Assembly: GCA_944472135.2 (NCBI GenBank)
Contig: OX235263.1
Span: 3,083,517-3,147,516, forward strand
Reading direction: 5' to 3'
DNA: 64,000 nucleotides
Source of the DNA: Trichobilharzia regenti
Lineage: Eukaryota; Platyhelminthes; Trematoda; Strigeidida; Schistosomatidae
The notes under the pieces are model-generated. The model worked only from the letters and a program-made list of their open reading frames with translations. It was not told the DNA's origin and did not search any database. Of this stretch, positions 10,703 through 22,752 are shown piece after piece. Each line of letters begins with the position of its first letter. The first letter of the stretch is position 1. The translations under genes and the position numbers were made by a program.

Positions 10703-11400
10703 TCAAACTATTAATCATACTAAAACTATTACTTACTGTTGTCAAGATTACAAAGACAAGTTACTTCACCAAAAAAACCAAATGGACAATCAATTGATGC
10801 AAATGTCTATTAATTAATTTCTCTTTCCATAATGATTTTAAACACTATCTATATCGATGAATTATGTATGCATTTCTTGTTCTTTTGATTTTAATTCTTT
10901 TTATGCGTATATATTTAAAAAAGCATACTCCATTTTCTTGTTTTAATTAGCATTTAACATTGAACAGTGTTGTACATTTATCAGATCATACTGACATAAA
11001 TCACATTGTGTGAGTTTTATTCACTATATACCTCCGTAATACTAAGTAAAATGGCATCGCCTTCCTTAACAGCTGTCAATTAATCTAGTCTTTTCCCACC
11101 TTTATTATTAATATAATGATTATTATTAATAGTTTTAATAATTTTCAAGAATTTTTTAAAATCTCATAAAACCAACAAATGCTGTTGTATTGATGATGAT
11201 AAGTAATGAAGATTTTCAACTTTTAATAATTTCTTGTTCCGTTTTGCATGATGATAAGATAATGAATGACGTGTAAAGATGTTTTTGAACATTTTCGGAA
11301 TGTAGGTGTTCTGAAGGATTTGTTAGATTTTGTCATGAACTATAAGTTATCGTGACTAGTGAAATAGGTGATCAATGAAGACATTAACTGAGGAAAATAA
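10703..11400. other. AT-rich non-coding; possible 3' UTR
   Basis: This follows the stop of the putative terminal exon. It has strong AT bias and no open frame, repeat or RNA gene that I can support. Confidence 0.4.
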
Positions 11401-11404
11401 GACT

Positions 11405-11500
11405 ATATAATAATAATTTTGCTTTTATTCCAGAAACAGTAATTGTGGTACAGTGTGGAATTTTCAGCACAAATCTACAATATTGCATATAATTTCATCG
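11405..11500 (-). mobile_element. CR1-like LINE 3' tail fragment
   Basis: The minus strand reads GTGCTGAAAATTCCACACTG, then TGTTTCTGGAATAAA, then an (ATT)n-like end. It corresponds to the 3' end of the LINE at 15140-15221, in opposite orientation. Confidence 0.75.
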
Positions 11501-11843
11501 GACATTTAAAAGGAGTATGTGTTATTTTGTATGTATGTGTACATTAAGTTTGTCAAACAAAGTTACAATTAGTTAAGGTTATTTTAACTAAACAGGTGAA
11601 GGTTGGTAATACAAGTCAAGAAAATCAGGCGTTAGGATAGTAACAAAGGTGATGAGTTGTCACAAACAGCTGTTAAAAAAGAAGTTATGTAATAATAATA
11701 TGAATAGTTGATGAGTGATTTTCACTCAGGATGCACATAGGAACAAAGTAGATAATATGAAATTATGCAAAAGATCTAAGTGAATACAAGAATTATAAGC
11801 AATTAAAGGAAAGGCAAAGAAACAAAATTAAGTCATCAAAGTA

Positions 11844-14735
11844 ATGATGATAGGCGGCCTGCTTAAATCTTGGGCTACCAAAATTTCCATCCTACATATT
11901 GCATCTATTTCCTCGGATTTATTTTGTTTTAATCATCCAATTGTGTATCCAAGTCGCATTACTTACTCTCGCAATTATTTAAAATGTCTTCAACCCGTTG
12001 ATTTACGAGTATATAATAACGTTAAGAAAAAGCATCATGGAGGTTGGCAGAGATCATTAAAGTGTACTCCAATGCATCAGATGACTGTTCCTGTGATTAT
12101 GAGCACAAATTGCAGGTCATTATCGAACAAGATTAACTACTTGCATTCTCTATTATACTCAAATGTATATTGTAATACTGGTGTAATCACTCTTCAAGAG
12201 ACTTGGCTCCATGATTCATATGACGATAATTTAGTCTCCTTAAGTGGGTTCACAATCTACAGACAAGACCGATGCAGCTCAAAGAAGAAGAGAGGTGGTG
12301 GTGTTGCCACTTTTATTAATTCTCAGTGGTCTACTGCCAACAACGTCTGCTTCAAATTCTCAAATGACAATATTGACTGTATAACTGTAAAATGTCGACC
12401 TAAACACTTACCTAAGTATAGCTCCATTTTTGTCACAAATATCTATATCACACCTTGTTGCAGTCCCTCAGAACTATCTATCTTCGCTGATGAATTCACT
12501 ATTTTTGCTGCTGCTTCGTTTGGTAACTCCTTATCTATAGTGACCGGCGACTTCAACTCCAGCGACTGCAGTTTTATTACATTGCTGGGCCATGAAAATG
12601 TTGTTAATTTCCCAACTCGACAAAATACTTCACTTGATTTAGTATTTATAAATGATTCTGGAATATACGAAGCTCGTAAAAGAGCCCCACTCTTCAATTC
12701 TGATCATTGTATTGTACGAGTCTTACCCAAAATTTACGGAAAGTTACACAGTAAAGCCCTCTCAAACTTGTCTAAGAAAGTTGTTCACAGATGCTACTCA
12801 AATGAGAACGTACATCATCTTAGAAACATGCTCAGTGACACAAGATGGGATTTGTTTAATGTTGATTCACTTAATGACAATATCTCTAATATTACATCCT
12901 ATCTGAAATTCTGTTTTGAAATCTGTTGTCCAAAAGAAACACTATTCGTCAAATTTGACCGTTTCTCCTCGCCTCAACTTAAAAAGCTTCGTAGAGAGAA
13001 GGAAAAACTATATAAAATCAAAGATAAAATTGGTGTAAAAAGAACTAACTTCTTAATTAAGTCTGAAATGCAGAGGTTGAATGTAATATATAACCAGAAA
13101 TTCATATCCTGCAAAAATCCTTCTAATATGTGGAAACTATTTAAGGAAATCACTGGTGGTAAGCAGATAAACAATATTCCATATTCTTTTGATGTATGTA
13201 CTCTTAACAAATCTTTTATTTACTCTCCCTCAAATGCCATGCTTCCCAGCATCACTTGTGTTAATAATAGCCCCTTTCCAGGTTTTAACACAAATGATGT
13301 TCAAAAGTGCCTCAAGTCTCTAAACCCTTCCCAGAGCTTAGGTCCCGATTATGTACCTAGTATTATTTTAAAAAATGTTCTGATATTCTGTGTCACCCTC
13401 TTACTGATCTATTTAACAAATCTTTTTCCGATAATATTGTGCCTGCCGTTTGGAAGGACATTAAAGTTGTACCCATACCTAAATCTTCTACTGGAGCATG
13501 TGTCAAATTTAGACCCATTGCTATTACGTCTCCTTTTTTGAAAACTATGGAGAAATTACTTTTACTTAGTCTTGTACCTTCGCTTAAATCCTTTAATGAC
13601 CCTAAACAATTTGCCTAGAAGCACTTTAGATGCAGCTGCCGTCTTATATCATAACATTGCTTCCAGTCTAGACAAGGGGGCTAAATTTGTTCGTTGCGCC
13701 TTCCTAGACTATACATCTGCTTTCGACTCGGTCCCTAGGGACATCTTATTAAATAAACTTGCTGCTAGTCAAACAGAATGTTGGGCTGTTAACTGGTTAC
13801 ATTCCTATTTCTCAGATAGAAAGCAGTACACCGTATATAAAGGGAAGTCTTCCACTTCATTGCCTACTGAAGCTGGTGTCCCTCAAGGTGCTGTTCTTTC
13901 TCCTTTTCTTTTTTCTTTCTTCTTGCATGACTTGCCTCACTCTGATGAAATAAACTTTGTGAAGTACGCTGATGATTTAACGGTTTCAATGGCTGTTAAC
14001 TCCCAGCTAGATTGTACTAAAATAAATAGCTTTCTATCGGAAGTCAGCAAATGGTCTGAGTCTAACGGTCTTAAACTGAATCCTTCTAAGTGTCAAACTG
14101 TTGATTTCAGCTTAAGATGTAAACGACAGTTAAAAGAAGTCATCGATTCTCATGACAGTTGTAAAATTGACGACAATGATATAGGAATCAAATCAGAAAT
14201 TAAGTATCTTGGACTCATTCTCTCTTCTGATCTCTCCTGGTCTTCCCATGTCTTAGCAATCTCCAGTAAAATATTCCGCCTGACATTTTACATTAAGAAG
14301 TTAAGACACTCGGGTATAACTCAACCCCTCCTCTTACAGTTCGTAAACTCTTGCATCCTACCTATTCTTCTTTATTGCTCACCCTTATTCTTTCCTGGTT
14401 TGCTTAAAAATGACTATGTCACAATTCGTAGAATACTGAAGACTGTCAGTAGGGTGAGTGGTGTCCCAGTGGACCACATAGTTAACGTCGTTGTCGATAG
14501 GCACTTGACTTCGTGCAATAAATTTGCTAGAGGGATTTTGTCTGACTTGGAGCATCCGCTTTACCCTCAGCTTTCACCTTGCATCTCCTCAGGTAGAACA
14601 AGGAGTAACTTCAGAAAACTGTATGCTCGCACGTCTAAGTATAAGAATTCTATGATACCATACTTGGCACGTATTTTATGTGATGAAAATAGTGTCAGGC
14701 AAGAATTAACTAACCTTTTTTCATCTAGTAAATAA
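11844..14735 (+). pseudogene. CR1/Jockey-type LINE ORF2 (endonuclease + reverse transcriptase), two frameshifts
   Basis: The first frame (to 13541) carries the endonuclease: TNCRSLSNKINYL, LQETWLHD, the catalytic VTGDFNSSDC and FNSDHCIVRV. It then reaches the reverse transcriptase entry at SLGPDYVPSIILK. Near 13365-13375, in a run of A, the frame shifts; the continuation (PAVWKDIKVVPIPK, FRPIAITSP) reads on until a second break at about 13613. The third frame (13572-14735) holds LDYTSAFDSVPRDIL (motif A), GVPQGAVLSP, and the catalytic KYADDLTVS, and ends at a TAA at 14733-14735. A functional element encodes one polyprotein that nicks DNA and copies its RNA. This copy is disabled by the two indels but otherwise well preserved. 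Confidence 0.85.
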
Positions 14736-15221
14736 ACAATTTCCTCCATCCATCCTTATATACTTTCAAGTTTTACTTTTATTACTTCTATTATATTTAT
14801 GGTCCTGTTACTTCTCTGTTTTACTCTCATAATTGCAAACACCAACTTATCTCCATGACGGCTGTAATCTTTGTTTTTCCCTTCACCATATCATGTAGAA
14901 AGAACATTATATTCAATATTTTTAAACATGTTAGGATTTCTATACCACATTGACAATACTGTGTGGCACAAGCCAACGGCAATTTTCACTTGTATTCTTA
15001 TTATTATTACCCTAGCTGTTATCATTATTATTGCTATTTCCATTTTATATGCTGCATGTTTTTGACACTACCTCTATTGTAAGTGTGGAAAATTTTCTGT
15101 GGGATTAATTTTATTTATAATTTGAGGAAATTAGATGCAATATTGTGATTAATGCTGAAAATTCCATTCTGTATCACAAGTACTGTTTTTGGAATAAAGT
15201 AAATCATTATTATTATTATTA
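11844..15221 (+). mobile_element. CR1-like LINE, near full length
   Basis: This holds the broken ORF plus about 480 bases of 3' trailer. The trailer ends ATGCTGAAAATTCC..., then TTTTTGGAATAAAG and a short (ATT)n run, which is typical of CR1-group ends. The 5' end is placed only approximately. A second copy of the trailer end lies at 11405-11500, inverted. Confidence 0.75.
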
Positions 15222-15225
15222 AAAT

Positions 15226-16035
15226 ACAAGAAAAAAAAACTCAAAACAAATCAACACATTGTTAGCATGAGAGTAGAAGTAGTTGAGTAATCTTCTTTTG
15301 TATGCACAACTCCGGATTTTCCATATGAATGGCCAGAGCTTCAGCGATACAAAGGAGACGAAACCGTATTGCCTTTGATAGGTTATTCTTGACTCTGTAG
15401 ATTGCTTTGAAGGAAGCGTTTGTTGAAATGCAATGATAAGTGTTAACCAAGTGTTCAATTATCGCACTCCTTATTGCACCACTATTGCCTTTTTCGCAAC
15501 CATGCTGGATAGTGTTCTTGAATTCTCTTGAACAGGATGCGCGTCGAACGACTGATGTACCTGGCTCCACAGTAGCAGATGAACTGATATATGCACATAG
15601 AAGTGGCCAGATACGGGATATTGCTCTTGAGGCTTCTACAGATCCGTGGGCGACTGGAGAACACTATTCTTAGCGTTGCTGCAAAGAATGTTCTTCTCAG
15701 AGATGATGTGATCCTTCTCTTGAGAATATCGCTTGCTAAATCTCCCTTGAAATCCAAGTTCATGTGGAGTTTCTTTTTAGGCGCAATGAAAGTTTCGTTT
15801 CTCCGAATAATTGGTTTAATATTTTTGTCGATTAATCTTATTGGGTATCAATTTTGGATGAAAATTTCTCTTAGAATATCTCATTCTGTTTTCAGAACGT
15901 CGAGACTACAGATGCGTTGGATTCGGGTGGCAAGTGATTTAATTAAATTTCGCTCTTGTTGAATGGGTACCCAGCTATAGAAGCTTGTTAGTTGACCATT
16001 CCACGTAGGTTTTCTATGGATTGATCTTCTTAGGC
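15226..16035 (-). pseudogene. Penelope-like element, reverse transcriptase tail and GIY-YIG domain
   Basis: On the minus strand one frame, broken only by two early TGA codons and one later shift, runs from RKPTWNGQLTSFYSWVPIQQ (the post-palm region of PLE reverse transcriptase) to a GIY-YIG-like endonuclease. The latter includes CIYQFICYCGARYISRSTR, then RIQEHYPAWL, and ends in an IAEALAI...ELCIQKK block. PLEs use this endonuclease for insertion. The GIY-YIG signature is altered (CARYIS). The CR1-like LINE ends directly beside it. Confidence 0.85.
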
Positions 16036-18141
16036 TCCCATTGTTCACATTGTCGTTGTTTTATTTCTGTCAGCTAGTACATCATGCGATGAGTCTCGTT
16101 TTCTGTTTTAAATATCCAGTGGAACATATTCCAAGCTAATGTGTATTAGAATTACTTTTTATTTAGAATTATTATGTATTCAGGATATTTATTGAGTTAT
16201 GAGCTTCATAAATAAAGCGTGATTCAGGCATCGTTCTGAGACGACGACAGTAATGCCTTTCACTTACTTTGGAAACACCCTCACAGATGCATACGTGCTG
16301 ATGAGAATTTCAAAGCCACTTGACGACTGTTAGCCACTATTTCGATGTGGTGGATAGTCTTGCATATTACAACTATCCAATGAGATAGGCTGACTGGAAC
16401 TAATGTTCCTGCAGGTCCTACCATGCAAGGAGGGTTGTGTGGGTGGTGACTGGATTAAAAGTTGTCACTGTCATAGTGCGATTTGTTTACGCTATATTGG
16501 AGGGTGGGTTTGTGGATGAAATTGTGCTGCTAGGGAATAAGGATGTAACGGCAGTAAAATGTGTCCAACAGATGGCCAGCATGCCTGAAATACTTCCTCT
16601 GTGCTGTGCAGAGAGGGGAGTCAGAAAAGGCTGACCCTGGAGATATTACATCTCGACATGCCTTGCGGTGGCCCGTAGTTAGCGATAGGATCATATAACG
16701 ATGTGATACTAAAGGCGAATTCAAACACGCCATGTTTGCATTGTCACAACCAGCTGTCTGATGGTCTCTGCAGTCATGAAACAATAAGGTGCTTTCTCTT
16801 CCAGGCAATCCTGGAAAAGTCAAATTCTCCAGTGTTCGTAGCCGGGAAGTAACGACCACCCACACACTTTTGAAAGCATAAAAAGCTCTCCTGATCCCGT
16901 TCGTCTACGTCAAGTTCATCTTGTTCTCCTCCTTCGGTTAGTACCATTTCATAGGCAGGTACCTGATGTTTTCTTAACTAATGACGACAACAGCCAAAAA
17001 AACACCACTGCTTGTCTCTAAAAACCATATTGTCAGCTTGATATTGGACCATTTAAATTCAGGAGTCTTTCTGAAGTCAAACAACAGGCATCACTGGACA
17101 GAACCTATCGCCAAACCAACGATGGACTCATATAGATCGCATAGTCGTAAGCTATCGATGGTAAGTGTCGGTGGTGGATTGTCGCTCGTTCTGGAACGAT
17201 TGCCTCCATTCTGGTCACATCCTAGTCCTTGCATTTATATGCATGTGACTGACAGAACACAGGAAATACACAGCAATGAAGCCGTTACGTCCGAAACTTG
17301 ATGGGGACGCAAAGTTTTCATGGACTTTGATTAACAATTCTTATTCACTGTCTTCACTCTGTAAGCGTGCTCTTCATAACAGTGAAAAGGCGAATTTGCA
17401 CTTCTGGTACTCAAAATCAAGCTGGTGGTCATGCAGCTGTACTTAGGAGAGCTGAGAAATCCTGACTCCAAACCTGTGGTGAACATCATCTCCAGAATCT
17501 CCAAACAGATCGAATGACGTGTAATTTTGTTTTGTCATCGAGAACGAAAGAAACATAGCTCATGAGGCTGCTCCATTACTTTGTTCATCAGACTTCAAGC
17601 CCAAGGCTAGAGGAGTAGCCTCCTCCAAAAACTACCTGCTTCGGTTTGAGAGTTCAGGTAGCATACTAATCATAAAGCTTTGTTTCAGACAATATGCGAA
17701 CATATATTACAGAAACTTTCTGTGTATTTACTTCCGAAACATTTCCTCTTCACACATGGTTTACTTGCAAAGTAAATATCTGAGGCATATCATGTGTTGG
17801 TGCTTTGTTACATATGAAGACAGAACCACTTCTGTACATTTTATCTTTATTTACTACAAGAATTGCACAACATTCAATCGGAAGCTAATTAAATTTGCGT
17901 GCGAGTCCATATGGTGGGCATTTGATATAGCTGCACGAGTAAAACAATAAGAAATACAAAAGAGTTTAGGTATATTTCTTAATGAAAATTATAGTGTCAC
18001 AGTGATCTAAGCAGGCAGCACTCAGCGCAAACTATGAGATTTTGTGTGGCGCATGTTTTGTTGCCAAAAATGTGCCAAATTTCTGTCTTAATTATAACAT
18101 AATAGTTGCCATGATACTACTACTACCAATAATAATACACC
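16036..18141. other. Intergenic stretch without a supported gene
   Basis: The longest frame (16981-17301 plus strand, 106 codons) has no recognisable domain, no splice context and no second copy, so I do not call it. Confidence 0.4.
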
Positions 18142-18211
18142 ATTGGATGCAGTTCAGGCGTGAGGCTAGCAACCCCACCCTGCAAACAAAAATTGCTACA
18201 GAATCTTCAGT

Positions 18212-21181
18212 ATGCTGAACCTCCTTGCACCAAAAGAAAAAGTCTGTGTAGGAACATGGAACGTTCGAACCATGTACGAGACTGGAAAAGCTGCCCAGAT
18301 CGCCAACGAGATGAAAAGATACGGAATACAAGTGCTGGGAATATGTGAGAGCAGATGGAATGGGAGTGGACTCACCAAATTGTCAACAGGTGAGTCAGTG
18401 ATCTACTCCGGTCACCCAGAAGATAACCACACGCACACCGAGGGCGTGGCTATCATGATGTCACCAACGGCAACGAAAGCCCTGATACAATGGGAGGCGA
18501 TTTCGTCCAGGATAATGACCGCCAGGTTCAACTCCAAAGGAAGGAAAGTGTCAATCATACAATGTTATGCACCCACAAACAACGCAGACCTCGAGAAGAA
18601 AGAAGAATTCTACAGGCAACTACAGGCAACAATGGACAATACTCCAGCTGGCGACATGAAAATACTAATGGGAGACATGAACGCCAAACTGGGACCAGAC
18701 AATACGGGAAGGGAACTCATCATGGGTAGAGAAGCTCTAGGAGAAATGAATGAAAACGGAGAACTCTTCGCCGACTTCTGCGCCTTCAACGAACTGGTGA
18801 TTGGTGGCAGTGTATACAAGCACAAAGATATCCACAAGGCTACATGGGTGTCACCAGACGGGCAAACCAAAAACCAAATCGACTTCATCTCAATCTCAAG
18901 GAAGTGGAGGCGCAGCCTACTGGACACAAAAGCAAGAAGAGGAGCAGACGTTGGCTCAGACCACTATCTCGTACAAGGGACAATCCAAATCAAATTAAAA
19001 GCTTTCAGGGAATCAGGAGCTGCAGATAGACCACAAGCCAAGTTCAACACTCAAAAGCTGAAGGACCAGGCTACAAAGGACATCTTCATTGCAAGCATAA
19101 AGGACAAAGTCGAGACACAAATCAACACTAGCGAAGAGGTCGGCGTTGAAAAGCACTGGAACAACTTGAAAACGGTGTGGAGCCAAACCTGCATAGAAAT
19201 TCTAGGCAGAAAAAAGAGACAGGACAAACAGTGGCTCACTATGGACACTTGGAAACTAATAGAAGAGAGAAGGACAGTGAAGCAAAAGATTATCCAGTGC
19301 ACGGACGAGCAACAAAAACAGGAGCTGAATGCAAGCTACAATACACTGAACAAAAGAGTGAAGAAAAGCGCCAGGGAAGACAAAAGAAAATATTATGAAA
19401 CCATGGCAAACGAAGCAGAACAAGCTGCAGGCAAAGGAGACCTCGCCACACTCTACCAAACAACTAGGCACCTATCGGGCAAACGTTCGACACAGATTAA
19501 GCCAATAAAGGACGACAATGGAAAGTCAATCACCAAAGAGGTGGAACAGAGAAAGCACTGGGTTGAACACTTCAAAAGACTTCTAAATCGTCCGCCACCT
19601 ACAACACGTCCAGCAATACCAACAACGGAAGCAGAACTACCAGTGAACACTGACCCCCCGACGAAATCAGAAGTCCTGAATGCAATCAAGATGCTTAAAA
19701 CTGGGAAAACACCGGGACCAGATGGAATCCCAGCAGAGGCTTTGAAAATAGACCCAGAGACAACAGCGGACTTGATGACACCACTACTGGAGAAGGTGTG
19801 GAAAGAGGGCAAAGTACCCGAGGATTGGAAGAACAGTTACTTATTCAAACTTCCAAAGAAAGGAGACTTAAGTCAATGTAAAAACTGGCGGGGAATTATG
19901 CTTCTGTCCATTCCAAGCAAGATACTAAGTCGCATCATCCTGGAGAGAATCAAACAAGCCCTAGATGAAAAACTTCGTCCGGAACAGGCTGGATTCAGGA
20001 GAAACAAATCATGTATTGATCAAATCGCCACTCTACGGATCATCATTGAACAAAGCTTGGAATGGCAGTCACCTCTCTATCTCAACTTCATCGACTTTGA
20101 AAAGGCCTTCGACAGCGTCGATCGAGAGGTCATTTGGAAACTACTTCGCTACTACGGGGTCCCATTGACAATTATACACCTCATCCAACAGTTATACGAC
20201 AATGCTGCATGCCAAGTAATCCACAACGGGAAACTTACGGAAGCCTTCGAAGTGAGGACGGGAGTGAGGCAAGGCTGTCTACTATCACCAATGATCTTCC
20301 TGATTGCAATTGATTGGATAATGCGACAGACAACGGCAACCAACGAGGGAACAGGCATAAAATGGACTGACACAAAAGACTTGGAGGATCTGGATTTCGC
20401 CGATGATATATGTCTGATTTCCCATAAACTGGAAGATATGCAAATGAAAAGTAACAAGTTGGCAGAAGAAGCATCAAAGATAGGACTTCACGTGAACATA
20501 GATAAAACAGAGATGATGAAGATTCCTTGCCAACATCAACAGCAACAACAGACCACAATAAGCATAAATGGGAAGAACCTGAAAGAAACAACCTCCTTCA
20601 CCTACCTGGGAAGCATCGTCTCAACTACAGGCGGAACTGACGAAGACATCAAAGCCAGAATCGGAAAAGCAAGACAAGCTTTCATTACTCTCAAATCTGT
20701 GTGGAGGTCAACAGCAATCAGCATCAAAAATAAGATCCGGATTTTCAACTCCAATGTGAAGTCAGTGCTACTATACGGATCAGAGACTTGGCGAGTCATA
20801 AAGAGCATCTCAAACAAACTTCAAACCTTCATTAACAACTGTCTCCGCTCAATACTCAAGATCAGATGGCCAGAAAAGATCAGCAACAGGGATCTCTGGG
20901 AGCGAACCAATCAGGAACCGATTGTGAAACAAATAGGCAGAAAGAAATGGAGATGGATTGGCCATACGCTGAGGAAACCATCAAGTGACATCACTAGACA
21001 AGCCCTCGAGTGGAACCCGAAAGGGAGGCGGCGAGTTGGTCGTCCAAGGGTGACTTGGAGGAGGTCATGTGAAGAGGAGATGAAAGCATGTGGGCAGACC
21101 TGGAGCAGGGTGAAAAAGTTGTCAGAAAACCGAAGTCAATGGAGGTGCGCAGCTGAAGCCCTATGTTCCTCTAGGAACTAA
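18212..21181 (+). CDS. RTE endonuclease-reverse transcriptase, intact (989 aa)
   Basis: Single-ORF RTE-clade polyprotein, of the usual length for schistosome SR2-like elements. The N-terminal endonuclease (residues about 10-230) has VCVGTWNVRTMYETGKA, GICESRWNG, GDMNAKLG and VGSDHYLVQG. The reverse transcriptase (about 480-760) has LKTGKTPGPDGIP, FIDFEKAFDSVDRE (motif A), GVRQGCLLSP and the catalytic FADD box (LDFADDICLIS). The C-terminal part (about 860-989) has KKWRWIGHTLRKPS and GRPRVTWRRS and ends NRSQWRCAAEALC. ATG at 18212 is the first in frame after the leader. There are no stops, frameshifts or missing catalytic residues, so the copy may be competent for movement. Local base composition is less AT-rich than its flanks. 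Confidence 0.95.
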   Translation: MLNLLAPKEKVCVGTWNVRTMYETGKAAQIANEMKRYGIQVLGICESRWNGSGLTKLSTGESVIYSGHPEDNHTHTEGVAIMMSPTATKALIQWEAISSRIMTARFNSKGRKVSIIQCYAPTNNADLEKKEEFYRQLQATMDNTPAGDMKILMGDMNAKLGPDNTGRELIMGREALGEMNENGELFADFCAFNELVIGGSVYKHKDIHKATWVSPDGQTKNQIDFISISRKWRRSLLDTKARRGADVGSDHYLVQGTIQIKLKAFRESGAADRPQAKFNTQKLKDQATKDIFIASIKDKVETQINTSEEVGVEKHWNNLKTVWSQTCIEILGRKKRQDKQWLTMDTWKLIEERRTVKQKIIQCTDEQQKQELNASYNTLNKRVKKSAREDKRKYYETMANEAEQAAGKGDLATLYQTTRHLSGKRSTQIKPIKDDNGKSITKEVEQRKHWVEHFKRLLNRPPPTTRPAIPTTEAELPVNTDPPTKSEVLNAIKMLKTGKTPGPDGIPAEALKIDPETTADLMTPLLEKVWKEGKVPEDWKNSYLFKLPKKGDLSQCKNWRGIMLLSIPSKILSRIILERIKQALDEKLRPEQAGFRRNKSCIDQIATLRIIIEQSLEWQSPLYLNFIDFEKAFDSVDREVIWKLLRYYGVPLTIIHLIQQLYDNAACQVIHNGKLTEAFEVRTGVRQGCLLSPMIFLIAIDWIMRQTTATNEGTGIKWTDTKDLEDLDFADDICLISHKLEDMQMKSNKLAEEASKIGLHVNIDKTEMMKIPCQHQQQQQTTISINGKNLKETTSFTYLGSIVSTTGGTDEDIKARIGKARQAFITLKSVWRSTAISIKNKIRIFNSNVKSVLLYGSETWRVIKSISNKLQTFINNCLRSILKIRWPEKISNRDLWERTNQEPIVKQIGRKKWRWIGHTLRKPSSDITRQALEWNPKGRRRVGRPRVTWRRSCEEEMKACGQTWSRVKKLSENRSQWRCAAEALCSSRN

Positions 21182-21189
21182 AGGATACA

Positions 21190-21212
21190 ATAATAATATA
21201 ATAATAATAATA
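21190..21212 (+). repeat. (TAA)n tail of the RTE
   Basis: TAA/ATA repeats close the element, just before the 3' copy of the target duplication. Confidence 0.85.
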
Positions 21213-22361
21213 ATTGGATGCAGTTAAAATGTGCCGGACATTGATTCCGAAATAACAAATAAGACTATACCATCATATTTCAAAATAAAATGCACAAAAT
21301 AACGAAGAAATCGCCTGAGGTTTGGATCAACAATTCAACCCACTAGTAGGCGACGTAACTTCATTTAGGTTACTTGTTCTCTAGATTCCTAGGCGGTATT
21401 AGGCCTGGGGCAAGATGGAAGAATTTGCTTGGGGCCAGCACCCATACAATGGAAAATCAATCCATTGGCTAGAAGAACTCCAAAACACAGGAAAAATATG
21501 AAAACGAAACTTATTTTTCGCCTGAGTTGAGGAGACGAAATGAAACGCGGAATGTTCGTACAATGCACGAAACTGGGAATGCTGTCCAGGTAGCTATAGA
21601 AATGAGAAGGTATGGTGTAGAAGTGCTGCGAATCTGCGAGAGCCGGTGGAATGGATGTTGACTATCGAAATTGTCAACTGGAGAGTCAGTAATCTACTCT
21701 AATCTGATGACCCAAACGACAACCACTAGCACACTGGAGCAGTGAGGGGCTATCATGATGTAACCAGTGACAGTCTAATCTCTCATGTAGTGAAAACCAG
21801 TCTACTCCTGCAGGATAATAACAGCAAGATTCAACTCAAGAGGAAGAAAAAAGGGTTACAATCATCAAATATTGCACACCTGAAAACAACTCAGACCCAG
21901 CCAGAGACTGTAATTTTTAACATCTCAAACGGTGTCAGAGTAACCATAACTGGCGCTATGAATCCCAGTAGAACTGGGAGCAGATAATACAGGAAGAGAA
22001 TTTCTGATTGTTGGGGAGGCTCTTAGTCGACGAAGTGAATGACAACGATGAACTCCTCTCAGACGTCTACGCCTTCAATGATGTTGTGATCGGGAGCAGC
22101 ATGTAAAACGCAAGGGTATGCGTAGGGTGAAATCAGTCTGTGTCTCAAGTTTCATCACAAAGTGATATCATTAAGAGAACCATTGAGACCAGTGAGTACA
22201 GCAAAGTTGTTTCGTTTTATGTTGGGACTCATCGACAGAAACACACCGCGTCTATTCTTTCGGGGGTGGGAAAATACTCGTTGATGATGTTTAATGGTAT
22301 TTACACTAAAATCACTAATCAGTAGAAGTTAGAATTCATGGGCTATCCATTGAGTCTGATG

Positions 22362-22545
22362 CCACCCAGTGGCCGAATGGTCTACCAGCTTGTCTTGTAA
22401 CTAGAAGGTCCTAGGTTCGAAAACCGGTTGGTGAGCACTATCTATGAGTCCCGAACTAGGCTGACGAATCAACTGTCCAGTAATCACTAGTCTTCAATGC
22501 ATCTCGAAATGAAATAAATCCTGGGACAAACTCGAGAAACAGATC
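22362..22545 (+). mobile_element. Sm-alpha-type SINE with degenerate hammerhead
   Basis: tRNA-like head (GTGGCCGAATGGTCTACC; B-box-like GGTTCGAAAACC), then CTATGAGTCCCGAACTAGG and CTGTCCAGTA, the counterpart of the hammerhead at 4042-4079. CTGATGA has become CTATGA and GAAA has become GAATC, so the ribozyme is probably inactive. Confidence 0.7.
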
Positions 22546-22607
22546 AAAGCCCGAGAAAACTACATTTGAAGAGCGGCGACTCCACTGATGGATAAACCAG
22601 AAGGTGG

Positions 22608-22752
22608 ATTATTATGTACTCGTCGCCAAATTATTGTTATGTACTGGTCGAGAAATTAATAGTCCTGACGCAAGAAAGACGGAAATCAGAAGACCACTAG
22701 GTTTGCGATGATACTTCTATTTTCCAAAAACACCAGGAGAATCAATATGTCA
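22608..22752 (-). mobile_element. Fragment of gag-only LTR element (LTR 3' half + primer site)
   Basis: The minus strand matches the right end of the LTRs at 50808-51119 and 52717-53029. It continues into TAATTTGGCGACGAGTACAT, the reiterated primer-site unit, and stops there. Confidence 0.8.

Larger units (their letters stand above)
18155..21212 (+). mobile_element. Complete RTE/SR2-like LINE with 13-bp target duplication
   Basis: The element starts CAGGCGTGAGGCTAGC, has a 57-base leader, one intact ORF and a short (TAA)n tail. It is flanked by a perfect direct repeat ATTGGATGCAGTT at 18142-18154 and 21213-21225. An uninterrupted ORF and a perfect duplication indicate a recent insertion by target-primed reverse transcription. 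Confidence 0.95.

Noticed and set aside
16981..17301. 106-codon ORF as a gene
   Set aside because: No splice sites, domain or second copy support it; a frame of this length can occur by chance.
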